This document shows positions 44,828 to 55,530 of a DNA stretch of 64,000 bases, piece after piece (position 1 is the stretch's first letter; every line of letters starts with the position of its first letter). Below the pieces are notes generated by a model that saw only the letters and a list, made by a program, of their open reading frames with translations, searched no databases and was not told the DNA's origin. Made by a program: the position numbers and the translations under genes. The stretch comes from Chamaecrista fasciculata (lineage: Eukaryota > Streptophyta > Magnoliopsida > Fabales > Fabaceae): the NCBI GenBank assembly GCA_003254925.1, contig QANZ01016320.1, positions 108,478-172,477 of the forward strand. Direction: 5' to 3'.

Positions 44828-45500
44828 TTCTGGGAACGAGATTATGGTGAAACCGAAAGAGGATGGTTTGATTAATTGATTTGATCTGAGGAGGAAGAAG
44901 CAAATGATGAATCGTAGCTATCTCTAGTATAGTGTGATTTGGAATAAGAGAGCAGAGGAATGTAGACAAATTCGCATTGTGAATGAAGAGTGTGGGTGTT
45001 GGGAGGGTTGGGAAAAAAAATCAGAAAGAAGCTTTTTACAAACACAAACAAAATGAAGAAAGTAATGGCCAAGCTAGCTTTAGCTTTTGATTTCCCTAGA
45101 TCTCTTTTTAAAAAGAAAAAAAATTCGCACTCCTTCTCGGCGTGTCACACAAAAAAGCTAGTTGAGAATTCAACGCGAAAAGGAAAGATCGGATCCTCTC
45201 CTTCACAATAAACATCCCCATTTCCTCTCTCTACTTTCTCTCTCTCTGTCACTAAATATCCTGAGAATAAAAACGGTAAAGCAGGGGGCAAGGGAGTGGT
45301 GAAAGTAAAGGTAGAAAGCTCTTTTTCGAATATCACAGAGGGCATGAACGAAAAGTTGGGTAATTTAAGCAAGACAGAGACAAAAGAGGAGGAGAAGAGA
45401 ATTTCTAGTAAACTGAGAAATCATGGATGCAAGTACTATTGGTTCCAAGGATTTCTGGAAAAATACTTTCTGGGAAGAGCAATATGCTCTTCTTTTTGTG
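44828..45500 (-). promoter_or_regulatory. 5' leader and promoter region of the SMAX1-like gene
   Basis: Upstream of the start codon on the minus strand, with CT/GA-rich tracts (for example 45225-45250) as often seen in plant leaders. No TATA box could be assigned with confidence. Minus-strand open frames at 44969-44556 and 45372-45145 overlap or precede the start and are not accepted as genes. Confidence 0.4.
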
Positions 45501-46309
45501 TCATCTTTTGATTTGTATAATAAGAAATTATTTTTTAATACTAACCTTTTAAACTATTTGTTGTCTGTGTTTTATTTTTTTAAATGAATTGAAAAAGCTA
45601 ATTTGTCTCAACTCAATACAATAGAATAAAGAATTAAAGATAATGGGAGAAGAGAAACACCTTTTTTAGATAGAGAAAGGTGTGTAGATTGACTAGCTTT
45701 GTTTTATTTTCTCAGTTTTGTTATTAAAATTTAAAACTGTGAAAAAGATATTTTACAAAGGAAGAAGCTGAAGCAGTGGCCCACGCGCCTCATGGAAGAG
45801 TGAGCACCACCTCCTATGACCCACTGGATATTGGCATATACGACAGACAGTAATTGATGTTGTCCCCACCTCGCTCCTTATTTTTATAATTTAGATTCTT
45901 TTTTTTTCTAAGGATATAAGAAATTGAAAAACCAAAAAACTTAGAAAATACTTAAATCTGTGAATTTAATTTATATTTTTAAATTTTAAGATATAATGAT
46001 ACTTTTAACCATTTTTTTAATAAAAAGTTTAATGCTATTATCAGTAATTCAGTATGCCCTTTCATTGAACCTTTTGAAAATTAAAAGAAATCTCAATTGT
46101 CATTCTTACATTCCAACCAATTTTCTGTTTTTTCACACGCAATTGCTCCAAAAAGTATCCCACGACTTTTCACCTTTTCATGCTTATGTAAGAAGTTCTA
46201 TAAATTAATCTCATAGTAAGTCAGAACAAAGTGTGAACTAATTCAAACTCTAAACTTTGTTTTATAACCAAAAAAATATACATTTACGAAAAAGAAAACA
46301 TATCTATAT

Positions 46310-46361
<52 letters not shown>

Positions 46362-47655
46362 TTGGGCCGAGAAGCTTTAATATTTGGTTATACGTAATTG
46401 TTATTGCAAATTACCATTCCCGTACCCAAATATTGGCCAGTAATTTAGATTCGATAACAAATTACATCTTACGTTTTTTATCACAAAAAAATTATATTTT
46501 TACACTAGTATATGTTCTTAAAAAGTTTTTTTTTTTCATGAAAATATGTTCTTAAGAAGTTAATACAGAAGAATGATTAATTCGATTGTGTGTAATTTTT
46601 TTAAGCTCCGATTTCTTCATCAAAATATTATAACAAAGAAGAATTAACATTTGCCTAAATATTTTGAAATTTACATTGAGTAATATCATTACCACTAAAA
46701 CAATGTTTACATTTTTTACCAATAAGAATTTTTTTTCATCAAACAAAAGGAAGTTCTCTGTTTTTCATTTGTTTGTGTGAAAAATTTGATAATTTTTTCC
46801 TATAAAAAAGCTTTTTGGTATCGAAGAAGCAATTACTTGTGCATCAGCTGGTTTAACATAATAAAACTTTTATTTTTCACATGATTATTATATACTTTAT
46901 GTTGTTAAAATGACAAAAAAAAAAAGATAGCATGACATTTGTCTCTAAATTAATTGGTAGATATGACTCCCACCCAATGTATATATGTACTTAAAATTTC
47001 ACAACAGAGAATTGATCCATTCATGTCAATTAATTAACAATAGGAGTATTAGTTTAACTTTTTGATATTGATGGCGGCTTAAATTTTGAGTCGTTGACAA
47101 GTAAGATACTCCTTGTTTCTTTTTCATTTTATTTTAATTGATTGGCTATACAGAAAGATGGTGAACTGCGCAATCTTTTAATTGTTTGACAAGAATATAA
47201 TGCATTAACTATTGCTAATCTTTTACGAGTAATTATTGTAATCGGAAGTGCTGGCTTAATTGCATTGACTTGGCTAAGGAGAGATGGAGTACTATAAAAG
47301 AAACAGAAACCACAGCAGCCAAAAAAAAATAAAAGAATCAAAATTTTTAACGTTCAAATTGAGCTCAGCTGATGGAGATTGAGCTAATGAATTTTCTGTA
47401 TTGAAATATATATTCATTTCGTATCATAGAGTTCAAAGTTTTTAAATGCACTTAGTATTTATAGGATAATATTTTAAAATCATATACTGAAACATGAGGA
47501 AAAAAAACAATAAATTCGTTGGAAAAATTTTAGAATCCAACAGATGCCGCCCAATTAATTGTACAATAAATTCAGTGGAAAATTCAACACGGTTAAGCGC
47601 GAGCCCTTGAAAGTGGGAAAACATGATAATAACTAATTACACGTAATATAGTTTT
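45501..47655. other. AT-rich intergenic DNA with a (CT)n run
   Basis: No gene recognised. Holds a (CT)n microsatellite described separately. Confidence 0.4.
46313..46358. repeat. (CT)n microsatellite
   Basis: About 23 uninterrupted CT units. Confidence 0.95.
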
Positions 47656-48039
47656 CTTTGGCTTTTAATGTGACAAGAGCCTTCCTTGTTATGTCTAAAA
47701 CAGGTAGGGTGTGTCTTCGGATTGGGGTGATTAACATGAACCTTAGAATTGCATATGTACTCCTACTTAATACTCCCAAATGAGAAGGGAATTGGTTTAT
47801 GGTCAGCTATATTCAAACGATCTTTTTGAGATAAAATGTATTTTTATATTTTTTAAAAATATAATTTTTAATTGTCAACGAAAAAATTTCATTTAATTCT
47901 TTAAAAAAAATCAGTATTTGAAGCCCGCTCCGTCTTATTTATATATAATGTTAACATGTTTTATATTGTATAATATATCAAGATATACGCCTGGTAATTA
48001 TGAGCATATGGCAAAATGTAGAGATTAATTTTCTTTAAT

Positions 48040-48428
48040 GTAAATTACACTTTGGTATTTTATTATATAAATTGATTTTATTTTGGTATCTTTTTCTTTT
48101 AAAAGTGACACTTTGATACCTTGTTTTTTATATCGTTAACATTTTGATACTCTGTTTTTTGCACCGTTGACACTTTGGTACCATATTTTATGCACTGGTT
48201 TCACTTTGGTACTTTGTTCTTTAACGATTTGTTACCATGCTCTATCTTTGTTATAGTACCAAAGTGTTAACGGTGTAAAGAATAGGGTACCAAAATATCA
48301 CTTTTGAAAGAACATTATACCAAAATGTTAATGATGAAATAACAGGAAACCAAAGTGTAACTTTTGAAAGAACATGATACCAAAGTGAAATCGGTCTATA
48401 AAACTGAGTACCAAAGTATAATTTACCC
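48040..48428. mobile_element. Foldback MITE, GGGTAAATTACACTTTGG type, diverged copy in unit 1
   Basis: Left GTAAATTACACTTTGGTAT, right in reverse complement GGGTAAATTATACTTTGGTA. Inside are inverted ACTTTGGTACC phrases but without the inner core of copies at 22067 and 35887. Units 2 and 3 lack it at the matching place, so it was inserted after the duplication or lost elsewhere. Confidence 0.75.
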
Positions 48429-48439
48429 TTTTTTTTTAT

Positions 48440-48840
48440 AACTCTTCAATTATACGTCCTCTTGTATTTAACAATACACTAAATCACCAAATAACACGAC
48501 TAGGTATTTTCCAATTCATGATGTACATTCTTACCATACTTTCCAATTCATGATGTACATTCTTACCAGTATGGTAAGAATGTTCATACTTCATAGAATG
48601 TTCATACTTCATAGATACCATACTGAATGATTATAATTAACTTTTCCAATACACTGGTATGGTAATTATTTAGTGTATTTTACACTGGTATTTATTTAGT
48701 GTATGGTAAATAATTATAACTTTTCAATTATATGTCCTCTTGTATCTAACAATACACTAAATCACCAAATAACATGACTAGGTATTTTCCAGTTCATGAT
48801 GTATATTCTTATTAGTATGGTATCTATGAAATATGAATAT
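48440..48840. repeat. Local duplication and inversion within unit 1
   Basis: The stretch CTTTTCAATTATA-GTCCTCTTGTAT through GGTATTTTCCA-TTCATGATG occurs twice (about 48440-48530 and 48715-48812). Between them are short repeats (TTCATGATGTACATTCTTAC twice, GTTCATACTTCATAG twice) and an inverted piece (GAACATTC...CATACTTCATAGATACCATACT). Confidence 0.7.
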
Positions 48841-49240
48841 TGACACAGTATAAGACACGACACGCTAAATTATTAAAATTACATGACATGACACTATATA
48901 TATTTCAATATATAAATAATTAAAAACTAATAAATTTTAACGAAAACTTTAAAAATCACAATATTTTTTCATAACATATGTTATATATTATTATTATTTA
49001 TTATTTATCATTTATCATGTTAAAGTCACAGAAAATTAATTTTATATTATGAAATTTATAAATATGTATCTCGTATGAGTGTTGTATGGTACGAGTCGAA
49101 CATAGTGACATACTCTCAAAATGAAATGTCTATATAATTTAATTATTTGAACAAGTTTTTTTTTTTGCCAAAATTACTTGGACAAATTTGATAATAACGT
49201 ATGATCAGTATATATAATTGCTACATCATTGATATAGCAA

Positions 49241-50769
49241 GTAGGCTTTTAATGCGACAAAAACCTCCTTGTTAGTATAAACAAGCAGGCTATGTCTTGG
49301 GGTTTGGGTGAGGAACATGAACCTTACAATTATACATGTATTTAATACTCCCAAATAAAAAGGGAATTTGTTTATGGTCGGCTATGTTTAAAAGATTTTC
49401 TTTAGAGATAAAATATATATTTTTTATATCTTAAAAAATAATTTTTAATTGTCAACGAAAAAATATCATTTGAAACTTAAAAAAAAATCATTATTTGAAG
49501 CCCACTCCATCTTGCTTATATATATACTATGTTAAATTATAATAAAAATAAAAATAAAATAACTTATATTTTTTTATTTTAAAATAATAAACATGATTAA
49601 AAATAATATAGTGTAAAGTTTATTTTAAATTTTGAAATTATTTAAAAATAACTGAAAAGTGGAAATAAAACATATATAATAATATAAAACAAATGAGGGA
49701 AAAAGAGTTTTGGAATTTAAACCAAACTCTTGGAATTCATAAAGAATATGAGTTATATGGGAAATTATCTTTTTTTTTAATATATATTTGGAAATATTTT
49801 TTATAGATATATATTTCAAACTATAATTTTATATGACCGACTATCAGAGAGGGTCTCAGGCATATAATATAATTAGAGGCTTTGCTATGTAAAATATAAA
49901 ATTATTTAAAAATAATTTGTTAAGAGAGAATATCACATGGTACCAAAGTGTCACTTTTTAAATCACTGGGTACTAAAGTGAAATATGACTAAACTATAGG
50001 GTACCAAAGTGTAATTTACCCTTTTTTATGGAGCTTAAAATATTAATGAAAATCAAAAGTAACTTGTATGGGGTGAGACTTGAGAGATCGTGGGCTAGAG
50101 GAAAGTGGGTGATTTCTTTTTCTTTTTTAATTTTTTAACTCAATAATTTTGACCAACCATAAAAAGGTGGAGCCATATAATTTAGTATAAATACAGATAC
50201 AGATATAGATATAGATATTTGATGTTAACATGTTTTATATCGTATAATACATCAAAGATATACGTTTGGTAATTATAAGAATATTGCAGAATGCAGAGAT
50301 TAATTTTCTTTAAATTATTTTTTATTATAACTTTTCAATTATATGTCCTCTTGTATCTAACACACTAAATCACCAAATAACACGACCAGGTATTTTCCAA
50401 TTTATGATGTACATTCTTACTAGTATGGTATCTATGAAGTATGAACATTGGCATAGATATAGGACACAATACGCTAAATTCTTAAAATTACATGATATGA
50501 AACCATATATTTTAAAATATATAAATAATTAGAAACTCATAAATTTTAATGAAAAGCTTAAAAATCACAATATTCATTCATAATATATTATATATATATT
50601 ATTTTTTTATTATTTGTCATGTTAAAGCCACAAAAAAATAATTTTAAATTTTGAAATTTATAATTATGTGTGGTATGAATGTTTGTACGATACATGTCTG
50701 ACACAGTGACACACTCTCAAAATAAAATGTCTATATAATTGAATTACTTGAACAAGTCATTAAAATAGC
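49241..50769 (+). repeat. Tandem array unit 2
   Basis: Same order as unit 1 from AAGTAGGCTTTTAATG to ACTTGAACAAGTCATT. It is interrupted at about 49537-50219 by unrelated AT-rich DNA that includes one half of a foldback MITE. The duplicated ATGTTAA on each side of that interruption suggests an insertion. Confidence 0.75.
49931..50021. mobile_element. Half of a GGGTAAATTACACTTTGG foldback MITE
   Basis: Only the right arm is present: CACATGGTACCAAAGTGTCA through to GTGTAATTTACCC. The left arm is missing, so this is a remnant. Confidence 0.7.
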
Positions 50770-50813
50770 AAGTAGGCTTTTAATGTGACAAAAGCCTCCT
50801 TGTTATAGAGGTC

Positions 50814-53800
50814 AGTGGTTTACCTCTTCTTTTCATTTCCTATGTCTATGCGAGTCCGGATAGAGATAGACGTAGGATTCTGTGGAAAAACTTGTCTGAT
50901 ATTGCACCTTTGATAGTTGGTCCTTGGCTTGCTTTGGGTGATTTTAATGATGTTCTGTCCAAAGATGAAAAATGGGGGGGTCTGCCTGCTAATCAGTCTA
51001 GGATTAATGAGTTTAAAGACTGTCTGAATGCTTGTCATCTCTTTGATCTTGGCTTTTGTGGTCAAAAGTTTACATGGTGTAACAAACGTTTTGATGGACA
51101 GATTATTTTCCAAAGGATTGACCGTTTTCTGGGTAACTAGTCTTGGGTTGATTTGTTTCCGGATTCTTGTGTCAAGCATCTCCCTAGGATTCGGTCAGAT
51201 CATAATCCTATCTTGTTCTCTTCTAAAAGCTGCCAATCTCTTCCTCCTCCTAGACCCTTTAGGTGTGAACGTATTTGGCTTGATCAACCTGATTTTAAAA
51301 AGCTGGTCAGTGATGTATGGAATGAATATTCTTCTTTTCCGATCTTAGATATTCTTTCCTACCTCAAAGAGCGTCTTCTTATATGGAATAGAGAATCCTT
51401 TGGTAACATTTTTGCTAGAAAGAGGCGTGTTTTTGCTAGGCTTCAGGGTATTTGTAGAGCTTATTCATCTGACCCCTGCCTTTTTCTGGAAAAGCTTCAA
51501 GATGATTTGAGTAGAGAGTATTGCAATATCTTGTCCCTCGAAGAAGAATTGTGGGCTTCCAAAGCTCGGTTGGATTGGCTAAATTTGGGAGATGCAAACA
51601 CTAGTTTCTTCCATCTTTCTGTTGTGCAGAGACGCCGTAATAATAGAATTCTTTGCATCAAAGATAATGTTGGGAATTGGGTTGAGGATGCAGCTGGTGT
51701 TCAAAACGTCATTGTCTCCTTTTTTAAAAATTTGTTCTCTCCTAGTGAGATTTCCTCTTTCCCTGACTGTTTTCAACCTCCTTCTTTTGTTGACTCCGGA
51801 TCGTGGAACCTGGACCTCATTCCTTCTTCCGATGAGATTCAATGCGCCCTTTGGAGTTTGAAGCCGTTTAAAGCTGCCGGTCTAGACGGATTCCAGGCTG
51901 GTTTTTTCCAAAAGAACTGGCAGGTTGTCCATTCCTTTGTTGTGGAAAGTGTTAAAAATTGCTTTTTGGGCGAATCTATACCAAGAGAGTGGAATGAAAC
52001 TTTCATCTGCCTTATTCCCAAGTGTCAAACTCCTTCTGAAATGAAGAGCTTCCGTCCTATAAGCCTTTGCACCACCCTGTACAAAATTGTGACTAAAATC
52101 TTAGTTGGTAGACTGAAACCAGTTATTGCCTCTCTCATATCTTATAATCAGGGTGCCTTTATTCCGGGTAGGAAAGCGATTGAAAATGTTGTCATTACTC
52201 AAGAGATAGTGTCTCGTATGAACAAAATGAAACGTGGTAAGAGGGGCTGGGTTGTTGTCAAGTTAGACCTTTTCAAAGCATATGATAAAGTTAACTGGGA
52301 TTTCCTCAAAAATGTCCTTCTGGCTTTTCACTTTTCCAATAAGTGGGTCAATTTAATCATGAATTGTGTGTCTACGGTTAACCATTCGGTCCTTATTAAT
52401 GGTTCTCCTTCTGTTCCCTTTACTCCTCAGTGTGGTTTAAGACAAGGAGACCCTCTGTCCCCTTATCTTTTCATTCTCTGTATGGAAGTCTTCTCGTCTT
52501 TAATCCATAAGGAAGTGGAGGATGGCGCATGGATTCCTTTCAAGATTAATAATCTGTCATTCTCGCATCTTCTTTTTGCTGATGATGTTCTTTTATTCTC
52601 TAGAACTGACAAGTCGAGCATTGAAGCTTTAAATAGGTGTTTAAATCAGTTCCTTGCTGTTTCTGGCCTGGTGGTCAACCTTGATAAGTCTTCCTTGTGG
52701 TTTTCCAAAAACTCTTCTTCTGTTGACATTCAGAGAACGGAATCTATCCTTAATATTAGATCTCTTTCTTCGCTTGGCACTTATCTTGGGTTCCCTCTTG
52801 ATGTTTCATCCAGGATAAAGGATTTTAGAGCTATTAAAGAAAAAATTCTTGCTGATATTCAAGTGTGGAAATCTAAACATCTGTCTTTAGCCGGGAAAAC
52901 TACTCTCATTAATTCTGTGATTGTGGCTAAAGCATCTTATTTCATGCAAGCCTTGTTGTTCCCAAAATCTGTCTGTTATGCATTAGAGAAAGAGATTCGG
53001 GATTTTTTTTGGGGGGATTTGGAGAACTCTAAGAAGATGCACTTGGTGGGTTGGGATAAAATCTGTTTGAGTAAAGACCGTGGAGGTCTTGGTATCCCTT
53101 CTTTTCATGCTAGAAATGTTGCTTTCTTTTCTAAGCTTTGTTGGTTTGCTTACCTTGAACCTCAGAAACCTTGGGCTGTCATTTGCAATCATAGACTTTC
53201 TCTTAAGTCTTGTGCTTCTTCTATGCTAGGGAAAGGTTTGATTCTTGGGGCTGATATTGTCAAAAAGGGTTCTTATATTTCCCTAAATTCTGGTGTCAAC
53301 ACCTTGTTTTGGGAAGACTGTTGGTGTTTCTTGGGTCCCCTTAGGCATGTTATTCATGGTCCTCTCTCCTCTCATGAGATTAATCTCAAAGTTGCTGATG
53401 TTTGTGTAGATTATAGGGTTTGGAATTGGAGCTTAATTTCTTTCGATCTGCCTCCTAACATTAAAAATTCCATATCTGCCATCCCTATTAATTGTCATGC
53501 TAATTCTTTTGACTCTAAAGTTTGGTCTGCTAATTTAAATGGACACTTTGACCTTTCTTCTGCATATACTATAGCTGTCCAGAATTCTGTTTCTCCTCCT
53601 CTTCTTAATGTTAAAAATTTTGATTGGGTTTGGAAGTCCAAGTGCCATATTAGGAAGAAATTCTTTGTGTGGAAATCTGCTCATGAGGCCCTTCCTCTTA
53701 ACTCTGTTCTTGCTAAAAGAGGCCTTAACATTTGTTCTATTTGTCCCCTTTGTGGTCAAGAAGAGGAATCCTTCTCTCATGCCTTTAAAGATTGTTCCTT

Positions 53801-54687
53801 GGTTAGTTTAATTTGGGATGCTGCTGGTTTGTCTCCCTTCCTAATCCCGCATGATGATTTTTTCACTTGGATGAAGTTAAATGCCTCTTGTGCTAGAATT
53901 GCTTACAAATGTATTCCTCATGGTACTCTTTTCATCTATGTGATGTGGAACATTTGGTGTACTAGAAACCAAAAAGTTTTCCAAGCTGCAACTTTCTTTG
54001 CTCCCCTTGCGGTCTCTAATGCTTTCTCTCAAGCTGCTGAATGGTTTTTTTTGGCGGGGGCTGTTGTATCTAAAAAAGCTTCTTAGGAGGTGTTAGTTTC
54101 TTGGAAACCTCCTCAAGAAGGATGGTTCAAGCTTAACACGGATGGCTCATGCCTTGGAGTTGAGCATGGGTATGGTGACATTGCTGCTGGTGGCGTTTTG
54201 AGGAATGATCATGGGAAGTGGCTTAAAGGTTTTGCTTGCTTCATTGGTTATGGTACCAGTTTGTTAGCTGAGTTGTGGGCTATTTTGTTAGGCATTACAT
54301 TAGCTAGAGAAGAAAATCTTGATCCCATCGTTGTTGAATCAGATTGTTCAATTGCGGTTTCGCTTCTAAACTGTGAAATTTCTTCTTCTACTCATCATTA
54401 TGCATCCTTAATCAACATTTGCAGGTCAAAGCTCGCCGAGTTTAGTGACTTTAAAGTGATTCATGTGCTGCGTGAAGGCAACCAGGTTGCTGACAAGCTT
54501 GCTGTCTTTGCTAGAAACTCTAGGACTGATTATTTTGTTTATGATGTTATGCCCGCTTTTTTGAGTGCTACGGCACTAGCTGATTGTATGGGCCTTAATT
54601 ACCCACGCATTGTTGGCGTTGGATGAGGTGTATTATGAACCTGTTTTATTATTAATATTATTGTTCCTTTTTACGAAAAAAAAAAAA
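50814..54687 (+). mobile_element. LINE (L1-type), 5'-truncated, nearly open
   Basis: Plus-strand L1-type element. It begins inside the endonuclease domain and continues through a nearly open reverse transcriptase, zinc-binding and RNase H region, then a short 3' UTR and poly(A) (54676-54687). It splits array unit 3. Compared with units 1 and 2, about 40-45 bases of the unit between TTGTTAT and ACATGAACC are missing at the insertion point, and no target-site duplication is visible. Confidence 0.9.
50817..54626 (+). pseudogene. LINE ORF2: endonuclease end, reverse transcriptase, zinc-binding, RNase H
   Basis: The endonuclease tail (50830-51138) reads YVYASPDRDRR, WLALGDFNDVLS and LDLGFCGQKFTW-type sequence, then one in-frame stop at 51138-51140. 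The reverse transcriptase has KLDLFKAYDKV (about 52260), LRQGDPLSPYLF (about 52440) and the catalytic FADDV (about 52576). The zinc-binding region has CSICPLCGQ...H..KDC (about 53740-53800). A single stop TAG (54084-54086) precedes the RNase H domain (54090-54626), which has NTDGS, AGGVLRND, the AELWA glutamate, ESDCS and GNQVADKLA. Two stops in about 1270 codons indicate a young copy; 5' truncation makes it non-autonomous. Domain order is that of plant L1 elements. Confidence 0.9.
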
Positions 54688-55530
54688 CATGAACCTTAGA
54701 ATTATACATGTATTTAATACTCCCAAATAGAAAGGTAATTGGCTTATGGTCGGCTATGTTCAAAAGATTATTTTTGGAAGCAAAATATATTTTTATATTT
54801 TTTAAAAATAATTTTTAATTGTCAACAAAAAAATATCATTGGATTCTTAAAAAAAACAAGCATGATTTGGAGCCTGATCCGTCTTGCTTTTATATATATG
54901 ATGTTAACATGTTTTATATTGTATAATATATCACAGATATACGTATGGTAATTATGAGCATATTGCAAAATGCAAAGATTGGTTTTCTTTAAATTAAATT
55001 TTCATTATAACTTTTCAATTATATATCCTCTTGTATTTAACAATACATTAAATCACTAAATAACACGACTATATATTTTCTAGTTCATGATGTATATTTT
55101 TCTAGTATGGTATCTATGAAGTATGAATATTGACATAGATATAGGATAGAACACGTTAAATTCTTAAAATTATATGACACGACACTATATATATTTAAAT
55201 ATTTAAATAATTAAAAACTTATAAATTTTAATGAAAACCTTAAAAATCGCAATAATTTTTCATAATATATGATATATATTATTATTTTTTTATTATTTGT
55301 CATGTTAAAGTCACAAAATTAATTTTATATTTTAAAATTTATAAATATGTATCGTATGAGTGTTGTACGATACGTGTCTACTGTCCAACTTAACGACACA
55401 TCCTTGAAATAAAGTATGAAGTGTCCATATAGTTTACTTACTTGAACAAATTTTTTTGGGGGGTCGAAATTACTTGGAACAAATTTGATAATAACATATT
55501 ATCAATATAATTGCTACATTGTTTATTTCC

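Larger units (their letters stand above)
47660..49240 (+). repeat. Tandem array unit 1
   Basis: Starts GGCTTTTAATGTGACAA and CCTTCCTTGTTAT; goes through AACATGAACCTTAGAATT, AATACTCCCAAAT and GATGTTAACATG-type sequence; then TTTTCAATTATA-GTCCTCTTGTAT; and ends with a GACACGACACG...GTGTTGTATGG stretch. Units 2 and 3 repeat the order. This unit holds a foldback insertion (48040-48428) and a local rearrangement (48440-48840). Confidence 0.8.
50770..55530 (+). repeat. Tandem array unit 3, split by a LINE
   Basis: The first 44 bases (AAGTAGGCTTTTAATGTGAC to CTTGTTAT) are at 50770-50813; the rest resumes at 54688 with CATGAACCTTAGAATT and runs to about 55530. The last part repeats GTGTTGTACGATACG and TTGCTACAT as in unit 1. 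No fourth copy of the start follows. Confidence 0.75.

Noticed and set aside
44556-44969. Minus-strand open frame overlapping the SMAX1 start in another frame
   Set aside because: Shadow frame of exon 1 and leader; composition and position do not support a separate gene.
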